This document shows, one piece after another, positions 44,164 to 53,608 of a DNA stretch of 64,000 bases. The DNA comes from Streptomyces graminofaciens (GTDB lineage: Bacteria > Actinomycetota > Actinomycetes > Streptomycetales > Streptomycetaceae). The stretch covers positions 9,582,501-9,646,500 of the forward strand of contig NZ_AP018448.1 of the NCBI RefSeq assembly GCF_030294945.1, in the 5' to 3' direction. The notes beneath the pieces were generated by a model. That model was not told the origin of the DNA. It saw nothing but the letters and a program-made list of their open reading frames with translations, and searched no databases. How positions within the stretch are numbered: the stretch's first letter is position 1; the number at the start of each line of letters is the position of its first letter. Made by a program: the position numbers and the translations under genes.

Positions 44164-44805
44164 ATGGGCCGTGTGCGATTCGAAGCGATCACCTGGGAAC
44201 GGCTCGGCGACCTCCTCGCCGACCGCCTGCTCGACCTGAAGCCGGACGACGGCAGCCCCTGGCCGCGCATCGCCTTCGACGGCGCCCCGGCGGCCCGCCC
44301 GGGTGACCTCGCGGCGCGCGTCTTCGAGGCCTTGCGTATACGCGGCCGGTCCTCGCTGGTCGTGGGCACCGAGGGCTTCCTCCGGCCGGCGTCGCTCCGG
44401 TTCGAGTACGGCCACAGGGACGTGGAGGCGTACTACGACGGCTGGTTCGACACCCCCGCCCTGTGGCGCGAGGTCTTCGGCCCCCTCGAACCCGGCGGCT
44501 CCGGCCGTGTCCTGCCCGACCTCTGGGACCCCGCCACCGATCGTGCGACCCGCAGCCCCTACGTCGAACTGCCGCCCGGCGGGCTTCTGTTGATGCATGG
44601 CCCCCTCCTCCTCAAGCACTGGTTCCCGTTCGATCTGTCCGTCCATGTTTTTCTCTCCCCGGGCGCCCTCCGCCGCCGTACCCCCGAGGCCGAGCACTGG
44701 ACCCTCCCCGCTTTCGAACGCTACGAGTCGGAGACGGACCCGGCCGCCACGGCCGACGTCCTGGTGCGCGCCGACGACCCGCGCCATCCGGCGTGGAACG
44801 GCTGA
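44164..44805 (+). CDS. Uridine kinase-like protein with degenerate P-loop
   Basis: 213 residues. The fold matches streptomycete proteins annotated as uridine kinase: FDGAPAARPGDLA at the P-loop position, GTEGFLRPASLRFEYG, DVEAYYDGWFDTPALWREVFGPL and LPDLWDPATDRATRSPYVEL. The P-loop lacks the GK(S/T) needed for normal NTP binding, so kinase activity is doubtful. Start ATG 44164, or GTG 44173 as in relatives beginning MRFEAITW. Confidence 0.75.
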   Translation: MGRVRFEAITWERLGDLLADRLLDLKPDDGSPWPRIAFDGAPAARPGDLAARVFEALRIRGRSSLVVGTEGFLRPASLRFEYGHRDVEAYYDGWFDTPALWREVFGPLEPGGSGRVLPDLWDPATDRATRSPYVELPPGGLLLMHGPLLLKHWFPFDLSVHVFLSPGALRRRTPEAEHWTLPAFERYESETDPAATADVLVRADDPRHPAWNG

Positions 44806-44876
44806 ACCTGGCGAAGTCTCCGCGGATCCAGCAGAACGCTCTTGGACAGCTCGCGCATTTCATTACTGTGCGAGCC

Positions 44877-45272
44877 ATGCCGATCTCCTTCGATCCATCT
44901 GTCCGTGAACTGCTCGACGCCAAGAACTTCGCCAGCGTGGCCACCCTCGGCCCCGGCGGCGCTCCCCAGAACTCGGTGGTCTGGATCAAGCGTGAGGGCG
45001 ACACCGTCCTCTTCTCCTCGACCGCCGGCCGTCAGAAGATCCGCAACCTCGAACGCGACCCGCGCGTCAGCGTCTCGGTCTTCGACCTGGCCAACCCCTA
45101 CACCTCCGTCGAGATCCGCGGCACCGCCGAGATACTCCCCGACGAGGACAAACGCCTGCCCCACGAGCTCTCGCACAAATACCTCGGCATCGACCCTCCC
45201 GCGGAGAAGGACGACGAGGTCCGCGTGATCGTCCGGATCGTCCCGGAGAGGATCATCGGGTTCTCCGCCTGA
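44877..45272 (+). CDS. PPOX class F420-dependent oxidoreductase-like protein
   Basis: 131 residues of split-barrel flavin/F420-binding fold: ELLDAKNFASVATLGPGGAPQNSVVWIKREGDTVLFSSTAGRQKIRNLERDPRVSVSVFD is a classic start of this class. These enzymes reduce biliverdin, aflatoxin-like or other unsaturated compounds using F420H2. The ATG at 44877 lacks a clear ribosome-binding site. Confidence 0.85.
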   Translation: MPISFDPSVRELLDAKNFASVATLGPGGAPQNSVVWIKREGDTVLFSSTAGRQKIRNLERDPRVSVSVFDLANPYTSVEIRGTAEILPDEDKRLPHELSHKYLGIDPPAEKDDEVRVIVRIVPERIIGFSA

Positions 45273-45501
45273 GCCGCCATCTCTGCCGGAGCCGCTCGGC
45301 GCCTTCCAGCCCCGGTACCCGGCCCCAATGGGTCCTCCGGCACGCCCTCCGCACCCTGGCCCTCCGGACTCCGAGCCCCGGCCCTCCGCCCTCCCGGTCC
45401 CTTCAGGGTGCGCTTCCCTTTGGAGGCGGCCAGAATGTAGGGCGCCGGGACTAGCGGTGCGTCCTGCGCCGCGCCGGCCGTCCGGCATCAGGAGGTACTT
45501 C

Positions 45502-45930
45502 ATGACCACCGCCGGAGACATCATGCACCGCGGCGCCCAGTGGATCCCCGCCCACGAGACCCTGGACCGTGCCGCCCAGCTGATGCGCCAGCTGAACGTC
45601 GGAGCGCTGCCCATCAGTGACGAGAACGAACGACTCTGCGGCATCCTCACCGACCGCGACATCGTCGTCGGCTGTGTCGCCATGGGCCACGACCCGGCGA
45701 AGACCACCGCGGGTGAGATGGCCAAGGGCACCCCCCGCTGGATCGACGCGGACGCCGACATCAGTGAGGTGCTCCAGGAGATGAAGGGGCACCAGATCCG
45801 TCGGCTCCCGGTGATCGAGAACAAGCGCCTCGTCGGAATGATCAGCGAAGCCGACCTGGCCCGGCATCTGCCGGAGGACCAGATCGCCTCGTTCGCCGAG
45901 AGCGTCTACGCCCAGGGCGCGACGCTCTGA
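45502..45930 (+). CDS. CBS domain pair protein
   Basis: 142 residues with GGAGG 6 bases before the ATG. Two CBS domains: AGDIMHRGAQWIPAHETLDRAAQLMRQLNVGALPISDENERLCGILTDRDIVV and MAKGTPRWIDADADISEVLQEMKGHQIRRLPVIENKRLVGMISEADLAR. It resembles actinobacterial Hrp1-type stress proteins that bind adenosyl nucleotides. Convergent with corA. Confidence 0.88.
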   Translation: MTTAGDIMHRGAQWIPAHETLDRAAQLMRQLNVGALPISDENERLCGILTDRDIVVGCVAMGHDPAKTTAGEMAKGTPRWIDADADISEVLQEMKGHQIRRLPVIENKRLVGMISEADLARHLPEDQIASFAESVYAQGATL

Positions 45931-45982
45931 CCCGTTGACCCGTCCGCTTCCCCGCTTTCGCCGGGGCCCGCCGATCCTGGGG

Positions 45983-47110
45983 TCACAGCCAGCCGTTGCG
46001 CTTGAAGCCGCGGTACAGGGTGAGGCAGCCGATGGCTATGACACCCAGGACGAGCGGGTAACCGAACTTCCAGTGAAGTTCCGGCATGTACTGGAAGTTC
46101 ATCCCGTACACCCCGCACACCATGGTCGGCACGGCGATGAGCGCCGCCCACGCCGTGATCCTCCGCATGTCCTCGTTCTGCGCGACGCTGACCTGCGCGA
46201 GATGTGCCTGAAGAATCGAGTTCAGCAGTTCGTCGAACGCGGCGATCTGCTCCGTCGCCCGCAGCAAGTGGTCGGAGACATCCCGGAAGTAGGCCTGTAT
46301 CTCCGGGTCGACCACGCGGATCGGGCGTGAGGTGAGCTCCAGGAGCGGGCGGGCGAGCGGGGCCACCGCCCGCTTCAGTTCGAGCAGTTCCCGCTTGAGC
46401 TGGTAGATCCGCCCAGGGTCGACACGCGCGCCGTTCGCCGCGAACACATCGGTCTCGACCTGGTCGATGTCGGCCTGTACCGAGTCGATGACGGTCAGAT
46501 AGTCATCCACCACATGGTCCGCGATCGCGTGCAACACCGCGGCCGGGCCCTTGGCGAGCTGCTCCGGATTCGACTCCAGCTCCTCGCGCAGCGGACCGAG
46601 CGAGCCGTGCCGTCCGTGCCGTACCGTGATCACGAAGTCCGGGCCGACGAACACCATGATCTCGCCGGTGTTCACCACCTCACTGGTCGCGGTGAGTTCC
46701 GTGTGCTCGACGTAGCAGACCGTCTTGAACACGGAGAACAGTGTCTCGCCGTACCGCTCCAGCTTGGGGCGCTGATGGGCCTCGACCGCGTCCTCCACGG
46801 CCAGCGGGTGCAGATCGAACAACTCGGCGATACCGGCGAACTCCCGCTCCGTCGGCTCGTGCAGCCCTAGCCAGACGAAGCCTTGGTCGGTCCTGCGGAC
46901 CTGGCGGACCGCCTCGACGACATCGCGGCCGCCGGGGACCCGGACCCCCTTCTGGTACGTCACGCAGTTCACCACCGCGGAGCCCAGCGGGGAGCGTGCC
47001 GGGTGACTGAGGTCGACGCGGGCGCGACGACGGGCCAGCCGTGCCATTCTGCGGAAGCCGCCGACCTTGTCGAGGCCCGTCACCTTCCGCAGATTCCCTG
47101 CCATGGACAT
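45983..47110 (-). CDS. corA: Magnesium/cobalt transporter CorA
   Basis: 375 residues from ATG 47110 with GAGGAG upstream. A large N-terminal cytosolic domain (HEPTEREFAGIAELFDLHPLAVEDAVEAHQRPKLERYGETLF) is followed by two C-terminal membrane helices, the first ending in the GMN selectivity motif (336-338). CorA channels pass Mg2+ as pentamers. The gene is divergent from a methyltransferase. Confidence 0.93.
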   Translation of the reverse strand: MSMAGNLRKVTGLDKVGGFRRMARLARRRARVDLSHPARSPLGSAVVNCVTYQKGVRVPGGRDVVEAVRQVRRTDQGFVWLGLHEPTEREFAGIAELFDLHPLAVEDAVEAHQRPKLERYGETLFSVFKTVCYVEHTELTATSEVVNTGEIMVFVGPDFVITVRHGRHGSLGPLREELESNPEQLAKGPAAVLHAIADHVVDDYLTVIDSVQADIDQVETDVFAANGARVDPGRIYQLKRELLELKRAVAPLARPLLELTSRPIRVVDPEIQAYFRDVSDHLLRATEQIAAFDELLNSILQAHLAQVSVAQNEDMRRITAWAALIAVPTMVCGVYGMNFQYMPELHWKFGYPLVLGVIAIGCLTLYRGFKRNGWL

Positions 47111-47320
47111 CTGGAATCTCCTCGCGTGGATCTCCTCGCACCGCACTTCGTGCCTTGCCGCGGCCAGTTTGCCAGGGCGGCGTGAGCACCGGGTAAGGCT
47201 GTGGGAACGGAACATTCCACTTCGTTTCCCTCCGACCCGTCAGGCGGTGACGGAGCGAACCCGGCGGGCTGCGGGAGCGTCGCTAATCGCAACAAGTCGG
47301 TTAAATGGGATGATCGCGCC

Positions 47321-48115
47321 ATGATGCGAACCGACGGGTATCTCCTCGACCACCAGCAGACCGAGACGGGACAACGCTCGGACGCCTTCGCCACCCTCTT
47401 CGACCCCACCACCTTCCGGCACATGGCGAGCTTCGGTCTCGGCTCCGGCTGGCGCTGCTGGGAAGTCGGCGCAGGCGACGTCTCCGTGATCTCCTGGCTA
47501 GCCAAGAAGGTCGGGCCGACCGGGAAGGTCGTGGCGACGAACACGGACACCTCATGGGTCACCTCGCCGCCGCGCGCGCCGGTCGAGGTACGTGTGCACG
47601 ACGTGGGCGTCGACGAACCGCCGGGGGAGGGCTTCGACCTCGTGCACGCCCGGCTGACGCTGGCTCATGTCGCGCACCGGGAACGGGCGTTGCACTCCAT
47701 GATCAGGGCGCTGCGCCCCGGCGGGAGGCTGCTGGTCGAGGACGCCGACCTCGCGCTCCAGCCCCTGGCCTGCCCCGAGGAGTCCGGCCCCGAGCAACAC
47801 TTGGCGAACCGGCTCCGCCACGCCGTCCGTACCCTCCTCGCCGATCACGGCGTAGACCCGTCGTACGGCCGCCGGCTCCCGCGTCTGCTCCGCGAGGCGG
47901 GCCTGCGCGGTGTGGAGGCCGGCGCCTACTTCCCCGTGGCCTCGCCCGCCTGCGCCGCCCTGGAGTCCACCATGATCCGCGGCCTCCGCGCCCAACTCGT
48001 CTCCGCGGGCCTTGCCACGGACGAGGAGATCGACCGCCACCTGACGAACGTGGCCTCCGGCACGATGGACGTGACCACGGTGCCACTGATCTCGGCCTGG
48101 GGGCGCAAGGCGTAG
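47321..48115 (+). CDS. Class I SAM-dependent methyltransferase
   Basis: 264 residues from ATG 47321. SAM motif CWEVGAGDVSVISWLAKKVGPTGKVVATNTD, then FDLVHARLTLAHVAHRERALHSMIRALRPGGRLLVED, resembles a common streptomycete group of unknown substrate. The beginning TDGYLLDHQQTETGQRSDAFATLFDPTTFRHM is conserved in relatives. The region just before the start (GTTAAATGGGATGAT) is AT-rich and may hold the promoter. Confidence 0.82.
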   Translation: MMRTDGYLLDHQQTETGQRSDAFATLFDPTTFRHMASFGLGSGWRCWEVGAGDVSVISWLAKKVGPTGKVVATNTDTSWVTSPPRAPVEVRVHDVGVDEPPGEGFDLVHARLTLAHVAHRERALHSMIRALRPGGRLLVEDADLALQPLACPEESGPEQHLANRLRHAVRTLLADHGVDPSYGRRLPRLLREAGLRGVEAGAYFPVASPACAALESTMIRGLRAQLVSAGLATDEEIDRHLTNVASGTMDVTTVPLISAWGRKA

Positions 48116-48372
48116 GAATGAGCAGGAGTGGACGGCGCCGAGGTGCAAGCGCGGGAGCGAGGGTTGGGCAACGGGGCGACAAGGCTCCGCGTGCCAGGGG
48201 CGAGCCGGGAGCCGGGAGCCGGCGGGCGAGCGCGGCAGGGCCGGAGCTGCCCAGGGCGTTTGGGCAGATTGCCGCCCCATCGCTCCACCGCCCCCCAGCA
48301 CCCGCCCCCAGCACCCGGCCGTTCAGCTGCCCGGTGCCCCAGCCCTCACCCTCCCAGCCTCACCCCCGGTCC

Positions 48373-49341
48373 TCACCCCCGAGCCGGCGGCCTCCCGCCC
48401 ACTTTCTCCACCGCCGACGCCCCCGCCCTGCACCCTTCCGCCGCGGCTTCCTCGGCCTCCGCGCCCGCGAGCAGCGCGGCGAGGAACGCGCCGGTGAAGG
48501 CGTCGCCCGCGCCGGTGGTGTCGCGGGGCGTGGCGGGGGCCGCCGGGACCCGCGCCCGGACGGCTCCCGCGCGGGCGATCAGCGCCCCGTCGGCCCCCAG
48601 CTTGGCGACGACCAGCGGAACGTGACGGCTCAACTTGGCCGCCGCGTCGTCCGGATCGGGCAGCCCGGTCAGGAGACACGCCTCGTCGAGGCTGGGCAGC
48701 AGGACGTCGACACCCTCGGCGAGTTCGAGGAAACGGTCCACGCCCAGCCCCGTCAGGAACCCCGCCGACGCGGGATCCACGCTCACCGGAACTCCACGCG
48801 CGCGTGCCGACTCCAGGGCCACCGCGACCAGCGCCCGACTCGGCTCCGAGAAGAACAGGTACCCCGACAGATGCAGCCGCGCGACGCCGTCGAGCAGCGT
48901 CGGTGACCAGTCGTCCGGGTCGAGCCGCAGCGAGGCACCGCTGTCGGTGAGGAACGTGCGTTCGCCCGCGTCCCCCGTGTCCACCAGGCAGATGACCGTC
49001 CCGGTCGCCGCCTCCGGATCGACGACCAGATGGGGCCGTACACCGGAAGCCCGCAACTCCCGCTCGTGCCAGGCGGCCGCGTCCGTACCGACTCGACCGA
49101 GCAGTCGTACGTCCGCGCAGCCCGAGTGAGCCGCCCAGCAGGCCACGTTGGCGCCCGCCCCGCCCGGCAGTGTCCGGATGGCGGCGGCCGTGTCGGTGCC
49201 CGGTGCGAGCGGACCGCGGTGCCGGGCGACGACATCCGTGACGATGTCCCCCACGACGAGCAACGCCCCGCCCGCCCTTCCCGCGGGCCCGCTCACCTCG
49301 GCCTCGGGCCCGCCCGCAGCACCGCGGGCCGCGCTGCTCAC
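48373..49341 (-). CDS. psuK: PfkB family sugar kinase, probable pseudouridine kinase
   Basis: 322 residues from a GTG at 49341 whose GTGA overlaps the psuG stop. PfkB signatures LPGGAGANVACWAA and DTTGAGDAFTGAFLAALLAG (catalytic Asp) are present. Linkage to psuG points to pseudouridine kinase, which makes pseudouridine 5'-phosphate for PsuG. Other ribokinase-like substrates cannot be excluded from sequence. Confidence 0.85.
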   Translation of the reverse strand: MSSAARGAAGGPEAEVSGPAGRAGGALLVVGDIVTDVVARHRGPLAPGTDTAAAIRTLPGGAGANVACWAAHSGCADVRLLGRVGTDAAAWHERELRASGVRPHLVVDPEAATGTVICLVDTGDAGERTFLTDSGASLRLDPDDWSPTLLDGVARLHLSGYLFFSEPSRALVAVALESARARGVPVSVDPASAGFLTGLGVDRFLELAEGVDVLLPSLDEACLLTGLPDPDDAAAKLSRHVPLVVAKLGADGALIARAGAVRARVPAAPATPRDTTGAGDAFTGAFLAALLAGAEAEEAAAEGCRAGASAVEKVGGRPPARG

Positions 49342-50243
49342 ACCGTGGCCCAGGCGCCCGCGATCCGCGCCGCGAGCCGCACGTTCCCCCGTACGGCAGC
49401 CAGATTGGCGCTCAGGGAGGCGCCGTCGGTGTGCCGCACCAGATAGTCCAGCAGGAACGGGGTGACAGCCTGTCCCGTGACGCCCTCCGTCTCGCACGCC
49501 GCCAGCGCATCGGCGAGCACGCGCGCGTGGAGCTCGGGATCGAGCTGCTCCTCCTCGGGTACGGGGTTGGCGACGATCAGCGCGGACTCCGGCACGTCGA
49601 GCGCGTCCTGGGCCCGCATGACCTCCGCGACCGCGCCCGGCGAGTCCAGCGCCCACTCCACCGGATAGCCCGAGTCGGACAGATAGAAGCCGGGGAACCG
49701 CTCGGTGCCGTACCCCGCGACGGCGACGCCCAGTGTCTCCAGACGCTGCAGGGTCGCCGGCACGTCCAGGATCGACTTCACACCCGCGCACACCACAGTG
49801 ATCCGCGTGCGCGCCAGCAGCCCCAGGTCGGCGGACTCGTCCTGCGTCACCGTCCACTCCCGGTGCACACCGCCCAGCCCACCGGTGGCGAACACCCGTA
49901 CGCCTGCGAGGGCGGCCAGCAGCGCCGTCGCCGACACAGTGGTGGCGCCGCTCACCCCAGAGGCCACCGCGAGCGGAAGGTCCCGGTGGCCGAGCTTGCG
50001 GATCCCGTCCTCGTTGGCGACCCGCTCCAACTGTTCCTTGTCGAGGCCCACATGGGGCTTTCCGTCGAGCACGGCGATCGTCGCCGGTACGGCGCCCTCC
50101 TGCCGTACGACGTCCTCCAGCTCCAGCGCCACCTGCAGATTGCGCGGGCGGGGCAGCCCGTGCGCGATGATCGTGGACTCGAGCGCCACCACGGGTCGAC
50201 GCGCGTCGACCGCCTCCCGCACCTCTTCCGACACCACCAGCAC
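49338..50243 (-). CDS. psuG: Pseudouridine-5'-phosphate glycosidase
   Basis: 301 residues from a GTG at 50243 with GGAGG 7 bases upstream. Family motifs: VALESTIIAHGLPRPRN, PATIAVLDGKPHVGL, LASGVSGATTVSAT-like region (AVASGVSGATTV), FATGGLGGVHRE, CAGVKSILDVPATLQRLETLGV and GTERFPGFYLSDSGYP. The enzyme splits pseudouridine phosphate to uracil and ribose 5-phosphate. It forms a two-gene unit with the kinase for pseudouridine breakdown. Confidence 0.93.
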   Translation of the reverse strand: MLVVSEEVREAVDARRPVVALESTIIAHGLPRPRNLQVALELEDVVRQEGAVPATIAVLDGKPHVGLDKEQLERVANEDGIRKLGHRDLPLAVASGVSGATTVSATALLAALAGVRVFATGGLGGVHREWTVTQDESADLGLLARTRITVVCAGVKSILDVPATLQRLETLGVAVAGYGTERFPGFYLSDSGYPVEWALDSPGAVAEVMRAQDALDVPESALIVANPVPEEEQLDPELHARVLADALAACETEGVTGQAVTPFLLDYLVRHTDGASLSANLAAVRGNVRLAARIAGAWATV

Positions 50244-50343
50244 GCGCTTGCCTCCTGTCTGTCGTTCTTCCCCTGATCTCTGGCGGGCGGCACGCCCGGC
50301 CAAACCCTTGCGGGTTGTGGTGGACGACACCAACCTGGGGTGC

Positions 50344-50772
50344 ATGACGGACAACACGACCCGCCTCGACCACGTCGTCCTCTGGGTCCGGGACCCGGTC
50401 ACCGCCGCCGACTTCTACGAGAAGGCCGTCGGCCTTGAGCCCGTCAGGATCCCCGAATTCATCTCGGGCGAGGCACCCTTCCCCTCCGTACGCCTCAACG
50501 ACGAGACCATTCTCGACCTCATGCCGCTCACCGCCGCGGAGCACATGAAGATGCTCCCCGGCGCCGCCGACAGCTCAGGCCACCCCGTCAACCACGTCTG
50601 CCTGGCCCTGCCCGGCGGCGCCTTCGACGAACTGCGCACCCGCCTGACGGAACGGTCCGCTCCCGTCTCCGACCTCTCCTACGACTCCTTCGGCGCGCGT
50701 GGGAAGGCGAAGCGCAGCTTCTACTTCCGTGACCCCGACGGCAACGTCTTCGAGGCACGGCACTACGAGTAG
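50344..50772 (+). CDS. VOC/glyoxalase family protein
   Basis: 142 residues. RLDHVVLWVRDPVTAADFYEKAVGLEPVR begins the first beta-alpha-beta module, and HPVNHVCLALPGG ... SFYFRDPDGNVFEARHYE ends the second. His, Glu residues at usual metal positions (HVV, EAR) are present. Activity unknown within the VOC superfamily. Confidence 0.85.
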   Translation: MTDNTTRLDHVVLWVRDPVTAADFYEKAVGLEPVRIPEFISGEAPFPSVRLNDETILDLMPLTAAEHMKMLPGAADSSGHPVNHVCLALPGGAFDELRTRLTERSAPVSDLSYDSFGARGKAKRSFYFRDPDGNVFEARHYE

Positions 50773-50800
50773 CGGCACGGAGCGGCAGGCACCGGTCTCA

Positions 50801-50860
50801 GGGGCACACAGGGGCACACAGGGGCACACAGGGGCACACAGGGGTCCATAGGGGTCAGAA
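50801..50860. repeat. 10-bp tandem repeat
   Basis: Four perfect GGGGCACACA units and two degenerate ones between the convergent VOC and MGMT genes; the last overlaps the MGMT stop. Confidence 0.95.
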
Positions 50861-51409
50861 CAAGGGCTCCGGAAGCACCCCCTCCAGCGCCAGCAGCCTC
50901 CGCTTGGTCTCCAGCCCACCGCCGAAGCCCCCGATGCCGCCGTCGCTCTCCACCACCCTGTGGCACGGCACGACCACCGGCAGCGGATTCGACCCCATGG
51001 CTATGCCCACCGCTTGGGCCGCACCAGGCTGCCCCACTCGCCGGGCCAGGTCGCCGTAGCCCACGACCGAGCCGAACGGGACACCGGAGGCCAGCTCACG
51101 CAGCACCAGGCGGTTGAATCCGGAGATCAGCGACCAGTCCAACGGCAGCTCGAAGTCGCGCCGCTCGCCCGCGAAGTACGCCCCCACCTGGCGTATCGCC
51201 TCGGTCAGCAGCGGCGAGGCGGGGGATTCGACGGGCTCGGTACCGAGGCGGGACGCGAGCCGGTCGAGCGCCTTGTCGCGCACCGCGTCCGTGGCGTGGA
51301 ACACGATGTTCACCAGGCCGTCGTCCGTCGCGGCCAGCAGCAGCGGACCGATGTCCGTCCCGACGACGGCCCACACGACCTGCCGCTCGTACTGCCCATG
51401 GCTGTTCAT
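50855..51409 (-). CDS. ogt: Methylated-DNA-protein-cysteine methyltransferase
   Basis: 184 residues from ATG 51409. Active-site VVVPCHRVVESDGGIGGFGGGLETKRRLLALEG holds the acceptor cysteine, and the DNA-binding helix is VPFGSVVGYGDLARRVGQPGAAQAVGIAMGSNPLP. The protein removes O6-alkyl groups from guanine. The N-terminal domain is reduced, as in Ogt-type proteins. Confidence 0.92.
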   Translation of the reverse strand: MNSHGQYERQVVWAVVGTDIGPLLLAATDDGLVNIVFHATDAVRDKALDRLASRLGTEPVESPASPLLTEAIRQVGAYFAGERRDFELPLDWSLISGFNRLVLRELASGVPFGSVVGYGDLARRVGQPGAAQAVGIAMGSNPLPVVVPCHRVVESDGGIGGFGGGLETKRRLLALEGVLPEPLF

Positions 51410-51548
51410 GCGACCACCGTACGGCCGGGCACTGACATTGATGCTGATACTCGGGTTCCGGAGGCAACGCCCGTGGCGTGGGCTCCCGGCTCGGAGCCCA
51501 CGCACGGGCGGGACCGCTCGGCGGCCTTGTGCCTTCAGCGACTCTTTG

Positions 51549-52421
51549 TCAGCTCTTCGTCGCCTTCCTGACCACGTCGGGCTTGTTCGTGATGATGCCG
51601 TCCACGCCGTACTCCGCCATCTGTCGGGCGTCGGCCGCGGTGTTCACGGTCCAGGTCAGGACCTCCAGCGGCCTGCCGTGCGGCCCGTCGAACGCCTGGA
51701 CGGAGGCGACGTACCCCCTGGAGATGGTCATGTACGAGGGATTGATCTGATCGGCGAACGTCGCGTACTCGGCCAGTTCGGCGATCTTCGGAGTGCCGAG
51801 GAAAGCGGTTCTGACGCCCGGACGCAGCTCGTGGACCGTCCGCACGGTGGCGGCGCTGAAGCTCTGGACCACCAGACGACTCCGCAGGCGCGCCGGGCTG
51901 AGCCAGCCCTCGTTACTGAGGACCTTGAGCGTCTGCCGTTCGATGCCCGGGTAGAGCTGGGGGTTCTTGATCTCCAGGACGAGCTTCTGGTTGTTGCGCG
52001 ACACCCGCGTCATGTACTGCTCAAGCGTCGGCACGCGCGCGCCCGCGTAGCGCGTGCCGAACCAGCTGCCCGCGTCCAGGCGGGAGATCTCCTTGGATGT
52101 GAAGTCCCGCACGTTCCAGGGCGCCCGGCGCGGATACAACTCCTCCACATTCGTCGTGCGCGCGAGCGTGGCGTCGTGGATGACGACGAGTTCGCCGTCC
52201 TTGGTGCGCTGCACGTCGTTCTCCACCCAGGAGAAGCCCATGTCGGCGGCCATGTCCACGGCGGCCAAGGTGTTCTCCGGGGCGTACGCGGAAGCTCCGC
52301 GGTGGGCGACGACGAGCGGTCTGTCGTCATCTGCCGCCGCCTGCGCGGTGGGGGCGGGCAACAGGAGGACGGCGGTTCCGATGAACGCGGTGGCCGCGGC
52401 GGCAACTGCGCGTACGTGCAT
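51549..52421 (-). CDS. Secreted glycerophosphodiester phosphodiesterase
   Basis: 290 residues. A signal peptide (about 1-29, ending AQAAA) precedes the GDPD TIM barrel: VVAHRGASAYAPENTLAAV, WVENDVQRTKDGELVVIHD and LVLEIKNP hold the metal and catalytic residues (HR, E-D, H). It hydrolyses glycerophosphodiesters to glycerol 3-phosphate outside the cell, so it likely helps phosphate supply. A PHO-like box was not identified upstream. Confidence 0.92.
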   Translation of the reverse strand: MHVRAVAAAATAFIGTAVLLLPAPTAQAAADDDRPLVVAHRGASAYAPENTLAAVDMAADMGFSWVENDVQRTKDGELVVIHDATLARTTNVEELYPRRAPWNVRDFTSKEISRLDAGSWFGTRYAGARVPTLEQYMTRVSRNNQKLVLEIKNPQLYPGIERQTLKVLSNEGWLSPARLRSRLVVQSFSAATVRTVHELRPGVRTAFLGTPKIAELAEYATFADQINPSYMTISRGYVASVQAFDGPHGRPLEVLTWTVNTAADARQMAEYGVDGIITNKPDVVRKATKS

Positions 52422-52698
52422 GCGTACTCCTCGCGTCGAGCGATCACGGTCAGCTCAAGGGTGACAGCAGAGGGTCAACGGAAGAGGGGTGCAGGATGGC
52501 CATCAATTGAATGGAGTTGCCTAAGTCCGCTCACGGGCGCCGCACAAGTGGGGCAAGGACGTGTTTCTTTGCCGGAAAATCGTTCGACCATTCCGGTGGG
52601 GGTCATACTCTCTGCGACACCCCTGACCGCTGGCGGTCCCGGGGCCGGGGGATCACAGCGAATTCAGGGACGCGTCAGGGCGGGAAAGGCAGCCGCGA

Positions 52699-53568
52699 AT
52701 GCAGGGCACGGTCGACGGCTTCAGCTATGGACTCGTCACACCCTTGGTGGCCTATCTCATGGCCTGCCTCGGGGGTGCACTCGGTCTGCGCTGCACCACA
52801 AGAGCGATGCTCGTCGGCGGCTCCTGGAGAATCGGCTGGCTCGCCCTCGGGTCGGCGGCCATCGGCTCCGGCATATGGACGATGCACTTCGTCGCGATGA
52901 TGGGCTTCAAGGTCGTCGAGACACCGGTCCACTACGACGCGCCGACAACGTTCGCGAGCCTCGCCGTGGCGATCGTCATGGTCGGCATCGGGATCTTCAT
53001 GGTCGCCTCCAAGGGGGCGACCGGAGCGGCGCTGTTCAGCGGCGGCGCCATCACCGGTCTGGGCATCGCCTCCATGCACTACCTGGGCATGGCCGGCATG
53101 CGCCTCAACGGCAGACTCGAGTACAACACCGTCACCGTGGCGGCCTCGGTCGCGATCGCCGTCGTGGCCGCGATCGCCGCTCTGTGGGCCGCCGGACAGG
53201 TGCGCGGCTTCCTGTGGAGCGTGGGCGCCAGTCTCGTCATGGGCGTCGCGGTCAGCGGCATGCACTACACCGGCATGGCCGCCCTCAGCGTTCGTCTACA
53301 CGCGATGACCGACGCAACCCCGGCCGGGGACTCGCCCGCCACCTTGTTGGCCCCGCTCATGGTCGGCCCGCTCCTCTTCCTGCTCCTGGCGGGTGCCGTC
53401 GTGATGTTCGACCCGCTGATGATCATGGACAAGGCCCGTGGCGTCCCCGTCGAGCGGCGACCGGGCATCCCGGCCCACACCGTCACCGCGCACACCACCC
53501 GGCGGCCTCTCGCCCGCATCGGCCGGCAGCGCGGCGACCGCAGTACCCGCACCCCGCAGAACTGGTGA
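52699..53568 (+). CDS. MHYT domain membrane sensor
   Basis: 289 residues with seven predicted helices. The MHYT motifs occur as MHFVAMMG (68 region), MHYLGMAG and MHYTGMAA, the three Met/His/Tyr sites proposed to bind copper and sense gases such as O2, CO or NO. There is no GGDEF or EAL output domain; the C-terminal ~40 residues are basic and polar. It is a stand-alone sensor or transport-like protein. uvrB follows 40 bases later. Confidence 0.85.
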   Translation: MQGTVDGFSYGLVTPLVAYLMACLGGALGLRCTTRAMLVGGSWRIGWLALGSAAIGSGIWTMHFVAMMGFKVVETPVHYDAPTTFASLAVAIVMVGIGIFMVASKGATGAALFSGGAITGLGIASMHYLGMAGMRLNGRLEYNTVTVAASVAIAVVAAIAALWAAGQVRGFLWSVGASLVMGVAVSGMHYTGMAALSVRLHAMTDATPAGDSPATLLAPLMVGPLLFLLLAGAVVMFDPLMIMDKARGVPVERRPGIPAHTVTAHTTRRPLARIGRQRGDRSTRTPQNW

Positions 53569-53608
53569 CGCGAACCCCGTTGTCAGTGGGGGGTCGTACG
53601 GTGGATTC

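Noticed and set aside
48373..50544. Fusion of psuK with a long upstream frame
   Set aside because: The upstream part is antisense or out of frame to psuG, and the GTGA overlap gives the natural start.
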